A stretch of 42,296 bases of DNA from an uncultured Desulfobacteraceae bacterium (GCA_937982505.1 CALJLV010000203.1:1-42296); one strand, 5' to 3'. Numbered from the stretch's first letter, positions 1 through 9,094 are shown. The notes: generated by a model not told the origin, from the sequence alone. A program made the numbers and translations.

Positions 1-1376
1 TCGTTGCAGGCGTCGATGACGGCATCGGCGAATTCCAGGGCCCCCTCGCCGCCCTTGAGCCAGTGGTTGGACTCGGCGCAGCGGGCGCCGGCGGCCTCGG
101 CGGCCTTCTTGACGATGGCCACTTCGGCGTCGGTGTCGGTGTAGAAGCGGTTGACACACACCACCGGGTTGATCCCGGCCTTGCGGATCACGCCGATCAT
201 GTGGACCATGTTCTCGCAGCCCTTTTCCACCAGGGCCAGGTTCTCTTCCTTGTATTCGTTGGGCAGGTCCTTGCCGGCCACGACCTTGGGGCCGCCGCCG
301 TGCATCTTGAGGGCGCGGATGGTGGCCGTGAGCACCGAGACGTGGGGCTTGAGCCCGGAGAAACGGCACTTGACGTTCCAGAACTTCTCGAAGCCGATGT
401 CGGCGGCGAAGCCGGATTCGGTGACATGGTAGTCCCAGAGCTTGAGGCCCACGCGGTCGGCGATGATCGAGCTCTGCCCCACGGCGATGTTGGCGAAGGG
501 GCCGGCGTGCACGAAGCAGGGCTGGTACTCGGCGGTGCTCAGGAGGGTGGGATTGATGGTGTTGCGCATGAAGGCCGCCATGGCGTTGCCGACTTCCAGG
601 TCGCGGCAGGTGACCGGCTTGCCGCTCTTGTCGAAGGCCACGGTGATGTTGTTGATGCGCTCCTTAAGATCGGCCAGGTCGGTGGCCACGGCCAGGATGG
701 CCATCAGCTCGGAGCCCACGGCGATGCCGAACTTGCTCTGCATGGTGAAGCCGTCGGTGCGGCCGCCAAGGCCGATGACGATGTTTCGCAGGGCCTGGGC
801 GCAAAAATCGATGATCCAGCCCATTTCCACCCGTGTGGGGTCGATGTCCAGACGGCGCATCTTGGTCAGGCGGGCGAGCTGCTCGTCGTTGTAGTTGCGC
901 TCGTGCTGCATGCGGGCGGTCATCGCCACCATGCCCAGGTTGTGGGCGTTCATGATGTCGTTGATGTCGCCGGTGAGGCCCAGGGAGAACTCGGTCATGG
1001 GGATCAGCAGGGAGTTGCCGCCGCCGGCCGCGGTCCCCTTGACGTTCATCGTCGGGCCGCCCGAGGGCTGGCGCAGGGCGCCGCCCACGCTCTTGCCGCG
1101 GGCGCCGAGGCCCTCCATCAGGCCCACGGAGGTGGTGCTCTTGCCTTCGCCCAGCGGGGTTGGCGTGATGGCGGTCACCTCGATGTACTTGCCGTCCGGC
1201 CTGTTTTGCAGCCGCTTGATGATTTTGAGAAAATCGATCTTGGCCAGGCGGCCCATGGGCAGCACTTCATCGGCCTGCAAACCCAGCTTGTCGCGCCACT
1301 GGTCGGGGGTGGGCATGTTCTTTTCGGCTTCTTCGGAGATCTGCCAGTCGGCCATTTTTGTCGCATCGTACGCCAT
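1..1376 (-). CDS. fhs: Formate-tetrahydrofolate ligase (10-formyl-THF synthetase), C-terminus missing
   Basis: ATP-dependent ligation of formate to tetrahydrofolate, a cytoplasmic step of one-carbon metabolism and of the methyl branch of the Wood-Ljungdahl pathway. The protein starts MAYDATKMADW. It carries the family P-loop-like motif TPTPLGEGKST at residues 71-81, followed by GGALRQPSGGPTMNVKG-type sequence and the conserved segment around TRMQHERNYND-like residues. About 458 codons are present and the reading frame runs off the left edge. From memory, enzymes of this type are about 560-590 residues, so roughly 100-130 C-terminal residues are outside the window. The ATG at 1376 is chosen because AGGAGG lies just upstream (about 1383-1388). 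It is the last gene on this strand, with its own promoter and a long leader. Confidence 0.96.
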   Translation of the reverse strand, partial: MAYDATKMADWQISEEAEKNMPTPDQWRDKLGLQADEVLPMGRLAKIDFLKIIKRLQNRPDGKYIEVTAITPTPLGEGKSTTSVGLMEGLGARGKSVGGALRQPSGGPTMNVKGTAAGGGNSLLIPMTEFSLGLTGDINDIMNAHNLGMVAMTARMQHERNYNDEQLARLTKMRRLDIDPTRVEMGWIIDFCAQALRNIVIGLGGRTDGFTMQSKFGIAVGSELMAILAVATDLADLKERINNITVAFDKSGKPVTCRDLEVGNAMAAFMRNTINPTLLSTAEYQPCFVHAGPFANIAVGQSSIIADRVGLKLWDYHVTESGFAADIGFEKFWNVKCRFSGLKPHVSVLTATIRALKMHGGGPKVVAGKDLPNEYKEENLALVEKGCENMVHMIGVIRKAGINPVVCVNRFYTDTDAEVAIVKKAAEAAGARCAESNHWLKGGEGALEFADAVIDACN

Positions 1377-1432
1377 CTTCCATCCTCCTTTTGCATGTTG
1401 GGGGTGATCGGTTCGACGAACTGTCCGGGCGC

Positions 1433-1507
1433 AACCGTTGGTCTCGGATTCACTCAAAATGGTGAACCGGTGGGGCCGGTCGGTTTCCAGGCAGGGTCCA
1501 ACGGGTT
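1433..1507 (-). promoter_or_regulatory. Structured 5' leader of fhs (candidate cis-regulatory RNA)
   Basis: An inverted repeat, AACCGTTGG at 1433-1441 against CCAACGGGTT at 1498-1507 (one bulged base), can close a stem in the fhs leader. Inside it are two smaller hairpins: 1446-1468 (7 bp with one bulge, 8-nt loop) and 1466-1480 (ACCGG/CCGGT, loop TGGGG). They share bases 1466-1468, so both cannot fully form at once. The leader is about 140 nt long if the promoter call is right. I do not recognise it as a known riboswitch class. Confidence 0.35.
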
Positions 1508-1525
1508 GATAACAATAGGAATTTG

Positions 1526-1554
1526 CCTATAGCACGCGCGAATCGAATTATCAA
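1526..1554 (-). promoter_or_regulatory. Sigma-70 type promoter for fhs
   Basis: Read on the minus strand: -35 TTGATA (1554-1549), 17-bp spacer, -10 TATAGG (1531-1526) preceded by TGC, an extended -10. Predicted start near 1519, which leaves a leader of about 140 nt before the fhs ATG at 1376. Confidence 0.6.
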
Positions 1555-1603
1555 GCGATATCTGGTATCCCCCATGTTTCAAGGCCTCGTCCCGCGGTCG
1601 CGT

Positions 1604-3418
1604 TCATACCTGCTGCTGATTGAGTCGATGGTAGTAAGCGTTTTGTGCGATCAAGGCCTCATGGGAGCCGCAGGCCTCGATGCGCCCCTGTCGCAGCACG
1701 GCGATGCGATCGGCGGCGCGGGCCGTGGACAGCCGATGGGCGATGACGATGGCGGTTCGCTGGCGCGTCAGGTAGGCCAGGGCTGCCTGAATACGTGCTT
1801 CGGTGGCCGAATCGACATGGGCCGTGGCCTCGTCGAAGATGATCAGGGTCGGATTGCGGGCCAGGGCCCGGGCGATGGCCACCAGTTGACGCTCGCCGCT
1901 GGACAGGGTGCGCCCCCCCTCGCCGATTTGCGTGGCGAGCCCTTCGGGGAGGCGGGCCACCAGATCGGTGCATTGGGCCGCCTCCAGGACCTGGGCCACG
2001 GTCCCCGGGTCCGGCAGTCCCTCGGGGAAGATGTTGTCCCCCAGGGAGGTGGAAAAGAGAAACGAATCCTGGGACACCAGGGCGATGCGGCGGCGCAGGT
2101 CCAGGGGGGCCAGGGTGCGCAGGTCCTTTCCCTCGAAGCGGATGATTCCCTCCCTGGGAGCGTAGAAACGCAAGATCAGGTGAATCAGGGAGGTCTTACC
2201 GGCCCCGGTGGGCCCCACGATGGCCAGGGTCTGGTCGCGGGCAACCGTCAACGAGAGTCCGTTGAGGACCGGAGCATCGGTGCCGTAGCCGAAAACCACC
2301 CCTTCCAGGGCCACCAGGGGGGTCGATGCGGCGGGGGCGTCCGGCGTGGTCGGGCGGCGGTCCACCGGGGCGTCCAGGGCCGCCTCGTCGCGGATGGCGG
2401 CGATGCGCTCGGCCGAGGCCATGGCGTTTTGCATGATGTTGTACTTTTCGGCGATATCCCGGATGGGCCGGAAAAACATGCGCATGTAGGAGATGTAGGC
2501 CACCAGGGCGCCCAGGCTGATCCGCTCGGACACCACCGCGCCGCCGCCGTAGTAGACCACCACCGCCAGGGCCGCCGACCCCAGGACCTCGATGACCGGC
2601 AAAAAGACGGCAAACAGATGGATCTGGGTCATGCCCAGGCGCCAGTAGGCATCGTTGAGAGCCCCGAAGGCCTGGGCGTTGGCCGGCTCGCGGCCCATGA
2701 GCTGGATCACCGAGATGCCGCCGATGGTTTCGGCAAAGCGGGTGTTCAGTTCGGCCAGGCGCACGGTGAGGCCGCGGAAGACATCCCGGCTGCGGCGGGC
2801 GAAATGCCAGGCCGCGGCCATGACCAGGGGCAGGACGGCAAAGGAGATCAGGGCCAGGCGCAGGTCGAGCCAGATCAGCACCGCCGCGATGCCCACCATT
2901 AGAAACAGGTCCTTGAAGACGAAGGCCACCACCGAGGTGAACAGCTCGTGCAGGTTCTGGGTGTCGTTGGTGGCTCGGGTCACCAGGCGCGCCACCGGTT
3001 GCCGGTCGAAAAAGGCCACCGGCAGCTGGAGGATGTGGCGCACCAGGTCCAGGCGCAGGGCGTGCATGGCCTTCTGGCCGATGGCCTCCATGAGTTGGAC
3101 CTGGATGAAGGTGGCGGTGAAGTTGGCCGCCACCAGAACCAGAAACAGACCGGTCATCCATCCGATTCCGGCCATTCGCTGAGCCATCGCCGGCAGCGCC
3201 TCGCCCGGGGCCGCCCGGGGCACGATGAAGCGGTCCACGGCCACCTTGGTCACATAGGGAAGGGCCAGATCCAGCGCGGTAATGGTCAGAACCAGGACCA
3301 CGGCCAGGCCCAGCATCCCGCCGTAGGGGCGCACGAAGGGGACCAAACGGGCGAGCAGTTTCAGGTCGTAGGGCCGCCCCAGGCGCTTTTCTTCGGCGTA
3401 GCCGTAGTCAGTTCGCAC
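1604..3418 (-). CDS. ABC exporter half-transporter, catalytically complete subunit (membrane + ATPase)
   Basis: 604-residue fused permease-ATPase of the multidrug/lipid exporter family. An N-terminal six-helix transmembrane domain covers roughly residues 30-340, with the usual ATNDTQ coupling segment near 149-154. The ATPase domain has Walker A GPTGAGKTS (402-410), signature LSSGERQ (505-511), Walker B LIIFDE with catalytic Glu530, and a switch His in IVIAHRLST. The start overlaps the end of the upstream half-transporter by 11 bases, so the two are translationally coupled and almost certainly form a heterodimer (BmrCD/TM287-288 type). Substrate cannot be read from sequence. Confidence 0.93.
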   Translation of the reverse strand: MRTDYGYAEEKRLGRPYDLKLLARLVPFVRPYGGMLGLAVVLVLTITALDLALPYVTKVAVDRFIVPRAAPGEALPAMAQRMAGIGWMTGLFLVLVAANFTATFIQVQLMEAIGQKAMHALRLDLVRHILQLPVAFFDRQPVARLVTRATNDTQNLHELFTSVVAFVFKDLFLMVGIAAVLIWLDLRLALISFAVLPLVMAAAWHFARRSRDVFRGLTVRLAELNTRFAETIGGISVIQLMGREPANAQAFGALNDAYWRLGMTQIHLFAVFLPVIEVLGSAALAVVVYYGGGAVVSERISLGALVAYISYMRMFFRPIRDIAEKYNIMQNAMASAERIAAIRDEAALDAPVDRRPTTPDAPAASTPLVALEGVVFGYGTDAPVLNGLSLTVARDQTLAIVGPTGAGKTSLIHLILRFYAPREGIIRFEGKDLRTLAPLDLRRRIALVSQDSFLFSTSLGDNIFPEGLPDPGTVAQVLEAAQCTDLVARLPEGLATQIGEGGRTLSSGERQLVAIARALARNPTLIIFDEATAHVDSATEARIQAALAYLTRQRTAIVIAHRLSTARAADRIAVLRQGRIEACGSHEALIAQNAYYHRLNQQQV

Positions 3419-5150
3419 GGCCGTTGTCCTCGGTGGCCTGCAGACGGCAGGCCGCCCGGTAGTAGTCGCTGCGGGACAGCACCTCGGCCGGCGTTCCCTG
3501 GGCCGTCAGGCGTCCGTTTTCCAGCACCACGATCCGGTCGGCCCACTCCACGGCGGCCATGCGGTGGCTGACGACGACCATGAGCCGTCCGGCGGCTCGG
3601 CGACGCAGGGCCTCGATCACCCGGCGGCCGGTGACCGTGTCGAGCTGGCTGATGGGGTCGTCCAGGAGCAGAACGGGCCGGTCGGAAAGCAGGGCCCGGG
3701 CCAGGCCCACGCGCTGCTTCTGACCGCCGGAAAGCATGATGCCGCGCTCGCCCACCACCGTTTCCAGCCCCTCGGGCAGTTCGGCCACCATCCGGTCCAG
3801 GGCCGCGTCCTTCAAAATTTCCGCCAGCCGTCCAGGGGCCACGGCCTCGCCCAGGGTGATGTTGTCGCCCAGGGTGCCGGCGAAGATGAACGGCTCCTGG
3901 GGCGCGTAGGCGATCTGGCGCCGCAGGTCCGCCAACCGGATCCGGGCCAGGGGGACCCCGTCGACCTGGACCGTTCCTTCCGCCGGTTCGTAAAGCCGTC
4001 CCATCAGCCGTACCAGGGTGGTCTTGCCTCCGCCTGGAGGCCCCACGATGCCGTAGGTGCGGTTGCGTTCCAGGCTCAGGTCGATCCGTTCCAGGGCTGC
4101 GCTGCGGCCGTCGTAGGCCATGGTGACGCCCTTGAAGATGATCCGTTCCGGGGGCCCGTCCAGGGGCCGGGCCTCGGGGGCGTCGGCGATGGCGGGGGCC
4201 GTGTTGAAGATCGCCGCCAGCCGCTCCAGGGAAGCCCGGCCGCGCTGGATGAGGTTCATCACCCAGCCCAGGGCCATCATGGGCCAGGTGATCAGTCCGA
4301 TGTAGCTGATAAAGGCGACGAAATCGCCGGCCGTGATCGTGCCCGCGGCCGTGGCCCGGCCGCCCAGGAAGAGCACCAGGGCCAGACTGAGGTTGGAAAA
4401 GAGCACCATCATGGGAAAGAAGGCCCCGGTGATGCGCACCAGAGAAAGGTTGCCGGCCACGTAGGCGGTCGAGGCCGTCTCGATGCGCGCCGCGGCCGCC
4501 GGGCCCATGGTGTAGGCCTTGACCACGCGGATGCCGCTGAAATGCTCGCGCACCGTTTCGGTCAAACGGGCGAAGGCGGCCTGCACCCGCTGGTAGCGCC
4601 GGTGCATCTGGCGGCTGAAGAGGCGGGTGCCCACCACGATCATGGGCATGGGCAAGAGGACCAGCAGGGTCAGGCGCACGTCGATGTAGAGCATGAAGCC
4701 GATAGCGGCCGTGCCGAGGACCACCGCGTCGGTAAGGGCCACCATGCCCATCCCGGTGGCCATGCGCACGTGGTTGATGTCATTGGTGGCGTGGGCCATG
4801 AGCTCCCCGGTGGCGTGGCGGTCGAAGTAGGCCGGTTCGAGCCGCTGCAGGTGGTCGAAGAGCTGCCGGCGCAGGCCCCTTTCCACCTGGCGCGAGGTGC
4901 CGATGAGGCAGCGGCGCCAGACGTAGCGGAAAATCCCGATGCCCACCGCCAGGCCCACGATCTCAAGGGCATAGCCGCCCAGGCCGGCCTCTTGGCCCCC
5001 GGCGGTGAGGTCGTCCACGGCCCGTTTGACCACCCGGGGGATCCACAGCTGCAGAAAATCCACCACCACCAGGCAGACCACTCCCAGGGCGATGGCCGTC
5101 CTGTGGGTTTGCAGGTAGGGGCGCAGCAGATCGAAGGGGCCCAGGGTCAT
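3408..5150 (-). CDS. ABC exporter half-transporter with degenerate Walker B
   Basis: 580-residue fused permease-ATPase, first gene of the exporter pair. Transmembrane domain roughly residues 15-310. ATPase domain: Walker A GPPGGGKTT (370-378), signature LSGGQKQR (473-480), Walker B VLLLDDP in which Asp498 occupies the catalytic Glu position, and a switch His in VVVSHRM. In heterodimeric exporters such as BmrCD and TM287/288 one subunit typically carries this Glu-to-Asp change, so one of the two ATP sites is expected to be weak. The ATG at 5150 is the first start. It is divergent from the exoribonuclease gene, with only 66 bp between them. Confidence 0.93.
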   Translation of the reverse strand: MTLGPFDLLRPYLQTHRTAIALGVVCLVVVDFLQLWIPRVVKRAVDDLTAGGQEAGLGGYALEIVGLAVGIGIFRYVWRRCLIGTSRQVERGLRRQLFDHLQRLEPAYFDRHATGELMAHATNDINHVRMATGMGMVALTDAVVLGTAAIGFMLYIDVRLTLLVLLPMPMIVVGTRLFSRQMHRRYQRVQAAFARLTETVREHFSGIRVVKAYTMGPAAAARIETASTAYVAGNLSLVRITGAFFPMMVLFSNLSLALVLFLGGRATAAGTITAGDFVAFISYIGLITWPMMALGWVMNLIQRGRASLERLAAIFNTAPAIADAPEARPLDGPPERIIFKGVTMAYDGRSAALERIDLSLERNRTYGIVGPPGGGKTTLVRLMGRLYEPAEGTVQVDGVPLARIRLADLRRQIAYAPQEPFIFAGTLGDNITLGEAVAPGRLAEILKDAALDRMVAELPEGLETVVGERGIMLSGGQKQRVGLARALLSDRPVLLLDDPISQLDTVTGRRVIEALRRRAAGRLMVVVSHRMAAVEWADRIVVLENGRLTAQGTPAEVLSRSDYYRAACRLQATEDNGRAN

Positions 5151-5178
5151 CGGGGGTTCCGTGGTCCGATTTTGCGCT

Positions 5179-5208
5179 TTGACGCGTTGCGTTTCAGCAT
5201 GCTACCAT
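5179..5208 (+). promoter_or_regulatory. Promoter abutting the exoribonuclease start (leaderless mRNA candidate)
   Basis: -35 TTGACG (5179-5184), 18-bp spacer, -10 TACCAT (5203-5208). Transcription would begin about 5214-5217, at the predicted ATG (5217). No Shine-Dalgarno sequence precedes that ATG. Confidence 0.4.
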
Positions 5209-5216
5209 CCGCCGCC

Positions 5217-7211
5217 ATGGAAATCGGTCAGGTGGTCGAATTCATCGACAAGCAACGCATCATGTGCGCGCTGGTGCTCGAAGTCAAGAAAGAGCGGCTG
5301 CGGCTGCTCACCGAGCACAACCGCGAGGTCAAGCTGGGGCCGGTCCGCCTGGCGCACACCTGCACCGCCCGGCTGGACCCCGGCGCCAGCCGCCTCAAGC
5401 AGGTGGATGCCCTGCAGGCCCTGGCCGAACGGCGCCGCGCCCTGGCCGCCACCATCGACGTGGTGGCGCTCTGGGAGGTGCTCAATCTGGAAGCCGGCTG
5501 GATCGATCTGGCCACCATGGCCGGGCTCTGCTTCCCGGAAGGCGCCGATGCGGACCGGACTGCGGCCGTGGCCCGGGCCCTCTTCGAGCACCGCCTCTAT
5601 TTTCGTTTCGACCAGAATCGTTTCCTGCCCATGGCTCCGGATCAGGTGGCCCAGCGTCTGGCCCAGGAAGCCGAAGCCGCCCGCCGCCAGCAGGTGGTGG
5701 GCGTCGGGGCCGATTGGCTGGTTCGTCTGGGCCGCGGCGAGTCCGTGCCAGCCGCCCCTCGGGTGGCGTGGCCGGTGGACCTGGAAACCTTGCTCACCGA
5801 TTACGTGCTCCACGGCCGGGAGAGCCCCCATGCCTCCCTGGTGCGCGAGATCCTGACCCGCGCCCAGGTCAATGACGTGGACGGGCTGTTTCCTCTCCTG
5901 GTCAAGGCCGGGGTTCTGGACCTGCACGAAAATCTCGACCTGCGCCGCTGGCAAATCCCTCAGGAGTTTGCCGCCTCCGCCCTGGCCGAGGCGGACCGGG
6001 TGCGAAACCAGGCTAAAAACAGCCGGGATCTGGACTCCCGGGAGGATCTGACCGGTCTGGCACTCATCACCATCGACGGCCAGTCGACCCTCGATTTCGA
6101 CGACGCCCTGAGCCTGGAACGGCTGGCCGACGGATGGCGCCTGGGGGTGCACATCACCGACGTGGGCCTGCGGGTGCCCCAGGAAAGTCCCCTGGATCTG
6201 GCGGCCCGCCAGCGGGGCAGTTCCATCTACTTGCCGGACCGGCGCCTCTCCATGCTGCCGATTCCTTTGGCCGAGGATTGCTGCAGCCTGCGGGTCGATA
6301 CCCCGCGACCGGCCATCAGCCTCTTGGTCGTCTTCGACGAGGGGCTGGCGGTGCGCGAGCGGCGGGTGACGGCCAGCCGTGTGCGGGTGGCCGAGCAGCT
6401 GACCTACCACGACGTCAACCTCCTGGTCGAACAGCGCCCGGATTTGGCCCAGCTGCAGCGCATCGCGGCCCATTTCCGGAGCCGGCGCATCGAGGCCGGG
6501 GCCGTGCAGATCAACGTGCCGGAGGTCAGCGCGGTCCTCAACGGCAATGGCGAGATCGTGGTCTACCGGCTCAACCGGGAAAGCCCGGCGCGCCTGATCG
6601 TCTCGGAGCTGATGATCCTGGCCAATGCCATGATGGCCGGCATTCTGGGCGAATGGGGGCTGCCGGCCGTGTTTCGCGGCCAGCCGGCTCCTCGCCAGCG
6701 CCTCTACCCGGGCGAGGAGGGCACCCTGTTCCAGCATCACATGCAGCGCAAGCTGCTCAGTCGACTGATCCTCGATCATCAGCCCCAGCCCCACGTCGGT
6801 CTGGGGGTGGACGCCTACGTGACGGCCACCTCGCCCATCCGCAAGTATTTCGATCTTGTCACCCAGCGCCAGCTGCGTGCCGGGCTGGGACTGGAGCCCC
6901 CGTATACGGCCGAAGCCATTGACCGGATTCTCCAGGACCTGGAACAGCCCCTGGGCCAGGTGGCCCTGGTCCAGCGCAACCGCCAGCGCTACTGGCTCCT
7001 CAGGCATCTGGAGAGAAAGGTGGGCCAGAAGCTGGAAGCCATCGTGCTTCAGCGCCGGCGGACGGCCTGCCTGATTCTGATTCCCGAGTACATGCTGGAA
7101 TGTGAGATGCCCCTGTCCGGCGGCATGGCCCTGCATCCCGAGGACCTGATCCAGGTGACGGTCCAGCGGGTGGACGCCCGCCGGGATGTCTTCAGCGTCT
7201 TTCTGGGATAA
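5217..7211 (+). CDS. RNase II/R-family (RNB domain) 3'-5' exoribonuclease
   Basis: 664-residue protein predicted to degrade RNA processively from the 3' end in the cytoplasm. The N-terminus (VVEFIDKQRI...) is the start typical of an RNB subfamily in this group. The RNB catalytic motif is TIDGQSTLDFDDAL (285-298), with the four metal-binding Asp at 287, 293, 295 and 296. An S1/OB-like segment follows near the C-terminus. The open frame extends far upstream, but upstream codons are only antisense to the ABC exporter. ATG 5199 is an alternative start six codons earlier. I prefer 5217 because the conserved sequence begins there and a promoter would place transcription start on it. The next gene, fcl, starts 6 bp downstream. 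Confidence 0.92.
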   Translation: MEIGQVVEFIDKQRIMCALVLEVKKERLRLLTEHNREVKLGPVRLAHTCTARLDPGASRLKQVDALQALAERRRALAATIDVVALWEVLNLEAGWIDLATMAGLCFPEGADADRTAAVARALFEHRLYFRFDQNRFLPMAPDQVAQRLAQEAEAARRQQVVGVGADWLVRLGRGESVPAAPRVAWPVDLETLLTDYVLHGRESPHASLVREILTRAQVNDVDGLFPLLVKAGVLDLHENLDLRRWQIPQEFAASALAEADRVRNQAKNSRDLDSREDLTGLALITIDGQSTLDFDDALSLERLADGWRLGVHITDVGLRVPQESPLDLAARQRGSSIYLPDRRLSMLPIPLAEDCCSLRVDTPRPAISLLVVFDEGLAVRERRVTASRVRVAEQLTYHDVNLLVEQRPDLAQLQRIAAHFRSRRIEAGAVQINVPEVSAVLNGNGEIVVYRLNRESPARLIVSELMILANAMMAGILGEWGLPAVFRGQPAPRQRLYPGEEGTLFQHHMQRKLLSRLILDHQPQPHVGLGVDAYVTATSPIRKYFDLVTQRQLRAGLGLEPPYTAEAIDRILQDLEQPLGQVALVQRNRQRYWLLRHLERKVGQKLEAIVLQRRRTACLILIPEYMLECEMPLSGGMALHPEDLIQVTVQRVDARRDVFSVFLG

Positions 7212-7216
7212 CCCCC

Positions 7217-8158
7217 ATGAACCGCGACGCCAAGATCTTCGTGGCCGGCCATCGCGGGCTGGCCGGCTCCGCCCTGGTGCGCAGGCTTGCGGCCGGCGGC
7301 TACACCCGCCTGGTCACCCGCACCCGCCACGAGCTGAATCTTTGCGATGAGGAGGCCGTGGCGGCCTTTTTCGCCGCGGAGCGGCCCGAGGTGGTCCTGC
7401 TGGCCGCCGCCCGGGTGGGCGGCATCCTGGCCAACGAGGCCTACCCGGCGGATTTCATCCGCGAGAACCTGCTCATCCAGACCCACGTGATGCACCAGAG
7501 TTTTCTGCACGGGGTCCAAAAGCTGCTTTTTCTGGGCTCTTCGTGCGTCTATCCGCGTCTTTGCCCCCAGCCCATGAAGGAGGCGCACCTCCTCGGCGGC
7601 CCCCTGGAGCCGACCAACGCGGCCTACGCGGTGGCCAAGATCGCCGGCATCCAGATGTGCCAGGCCTACAACCGCCAGCACGGCACCTTCTTTCTGCCGG
7701 TGATGCCCGCCAACCTCTACGGCCCAAACGACAATTTCCATCCCCGGGACAGCCATGTGCTGCCGGCCCTGATCCGCCGTTTTCACGAGGCCGGCCAAAG
7801 GGGGGAGCCCGAAGTGGCGGTCTGGGGCAGCGGAAGCGTGCGCCGCGAGTTCCTCCACGTCGATGACATGGCCGATGCCTGTCTGTTTCTGCTGGAAAAC
7901 GCCGCGCAACCGGATCTGGTCAACATCGGCGTCGGCCGGGAGGTGACCGTCGCCGAGTTGGCCGGCCTGGTCAAGGCGGCCGTGGGGTATTCTGGACGGA
8001 TCGTTTTCGACCGAAGCAAGCCGGACGGCACCCCGCGCAAGCGGCTGGACGTGTCGAAGCTGGACGCCATGGGATGGCGGGCCAGGATTGCCCTGGCCCG
8101 GGGGATCGCCGAGACTTACGCCTGGTTTCTGGCCAACCGCCACTCGCTGCGGGCCTGA
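7217..8158 (+). CDS. fcl: GDP-L-fucose synthase (GDP-4-keto-6-deoxymannose epimerase/reductase)
   Basis: Makes GDP-L-fucose from GDP-4-keto-6-deoxy-D-mannose using NADPH, for surface polysaccharide. 313 residues, normal length. Short-chain dehydrogenase/reductase fold with nucleotide motif GHRGLAG (11-17), the GSSCVYP segment holding the catalytic Ser (about 108-109), and YxxxK with Tyr137 and Lys141. PANLYGPNDNF and RREFLHVDD are family hallmarks. It lies 6 bp after the exoribonuclease gene. No GDP-mannose 4,6-dehydratase (gmd) lies beside it in this window. Its stop codon directly abuts the stop codon of the convergent universal stress gene, leaving no space for a terminator. Confidence 0.95.
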   Translation: MNRDAKIFVAGHRGLAGSALVRRLAAGGYTRLVTRTRHELNLCDEEAVAAFFAAERPEVVLLAAARVGGILANEAYPADFIRENLLIQTHVMHQSFLHGVQKLLFLGSSCVYPRLCPQPMKEAHLLGGPLEPTNAAYAVAKIAGIQMCQAYNRQHGTFFLPVMPANLYGPNDNFHPRDSHVLPALIRRFHEAGQRGEPEVAVWGSGSVRREFLHVDDMADACLFLLENAAQPDLVNIGVGREVTVAELAGLVKAAVGYSGRIVFDRSKPDGTPRKRLDVSKLDAMGWRARIALARGIAETYAWFLANRHSLRA

Positions 8159-9094
8159 TCAGACGATCCAGACCGTCAGGTCGTCGGCCATCTTCAACAC
8201 CTTCTGGCTGACGCGGCCCACAAAGACCGCCTCGATGAAGCTCACCAGCCCCCGACGGCCGACCACCAGGGTGCCGTAGCCGCATCCCATGGCGGTTTCC
8301 ACCAGGGTGATGGCCCGTTTGCGTTCGATGTGGTCCACCCGCATGGAGATGCGTTCGGGCGCCACGCCGGTCTCCAGCAGGCAGGTGCGGGCGGCTTCGA
8401 GGTGCTCGGCCACCATCTGCTTTCCGGCCGCCAGCGGATCGTCCACATCCAGGGGCAAAAAGACCTCCTTGTCTCCGACCCAGAAATGGCCCTTGCTGCT
8501 GAGCAGGCTGAAGGTCACCAGGGGGTTGTTGCCGGCCGCCAGCAGATGGCCGACCCAGGAAATCCCCTTCATGGCTTCGTGGGTGCCGTCAAAGGCGATC
8601 ATGACCCGGTTGGAGATGGGCGGGCCGCCCACCACGATGATGGGAATGTGGCGCACCTTGCCGGCCAGGTGCACCGAAGCACTCTTGAACATGATGTCCT
8701 TGATGCGGCTCATGCCGGCCCGGCCCACCACCACGGCGCTGTAGTCGGCGTAGGTTTCGCGGATCAGGTCCTGGCAGACCCCCAGGCGCTGGGCCAGAAA
8801 CTTGGTTTCGATGTCGGCCTGCGCGAATCCGGCTTTTTCCAGAACGGTTCGCGCCTCTTGCACGAAGCGGCCGATGGCGGAGCGGCTTTCGCTGATCCAG
8901 CCTTTGATGGCCGGGAGCTTGGTGCGATAGAGCGGGTTCTTGTCCAGGTCGGTGAACAGTTCGGACAGCTCGTTGGTCACATGGCCCAGCACCACCCGGG
9001 TGGTGGCCGCCGGGAGCACCGCCGCCACGTAGCGCACCGCCTCCATGGAGTGGGAGGACCCGTCCACGGCGACAAGGATCTTGTTTTTGGTCAC
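8159..9094 (-). CDS. Tandem-domain universal stress protein (UspA family)
   Basis: 311-residue cytoplasmic protein with two consecutive Usp domains. Domain 1 begins NKILVAVDGSS and ends with the ATP-loop-like VVVGRAGMSRIKD. Domain 2 begins NRVMIAFDGTHEAMK and ends with TLVVGRRGLVSFIEAVFVG. GTG 9094 is chosen as start because AGGAG lies 6-10 bases upstream and the conserved fold begins immediately; the longer open frame upstream is unsupported. The role in the stress response is inferred from the family. The gene is divergent from rnf with about 300 bp between them. Confidence 0.9.
   Translation of the reverse strand: MTKNKILVAVDGSSHSMEAVRYVAAVLPAATTRVVLGHVTNELSELFTDLDKNPLYRTKLPAIKGWISESRSAIGRFVQEARTVLEKAGFAQADIETKFLAQRLGVCQDLIRETYADYSAVVVGRAGMSRIKDIMFKSASVHLAGKVRHIPIIVVGGPPISNRVMIAFDGTHEAMKGISWVGHLLAAGNNPLVTFSLLSSKGHFWVGDKEVFLPLDVDDPLAAGKQMVAEHLEAARTCLLETGVAPERISMRVDHIERKRAITLVETAMGCGYGTLVVGRRGLVSFIEAVFVGRVSQKVLKMADDLTVWIV

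Noticed and set aside
1377..1525. Known tetrahydrofolate riboswitch upstream of fhs
   Set aside because: I could not recognise the conserved core of that class; only generic stems and competing hairpins are visible.
63..1532. Long open frame antisense to fhs
   Set aside because: Repetitive Gly/Ala/His-rich translation with no family features; a product of high-GC codon bias opposite a strongly conserved gene.
3564..5216. Apparent 550-residue N-terminal extension of the exoribonuclease
   Set aside because: It is antisense to the ABC exporter and has low-complexity composition; the conserved RNase II-family sequence starts at 5217.
5202..7136. Long minus-strand frame opposite the exoribonuclease
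   Set aside because: His/Gln/Gly-rich low-complexity translation with no motifs; opposite a gene with intact catalytic residues.
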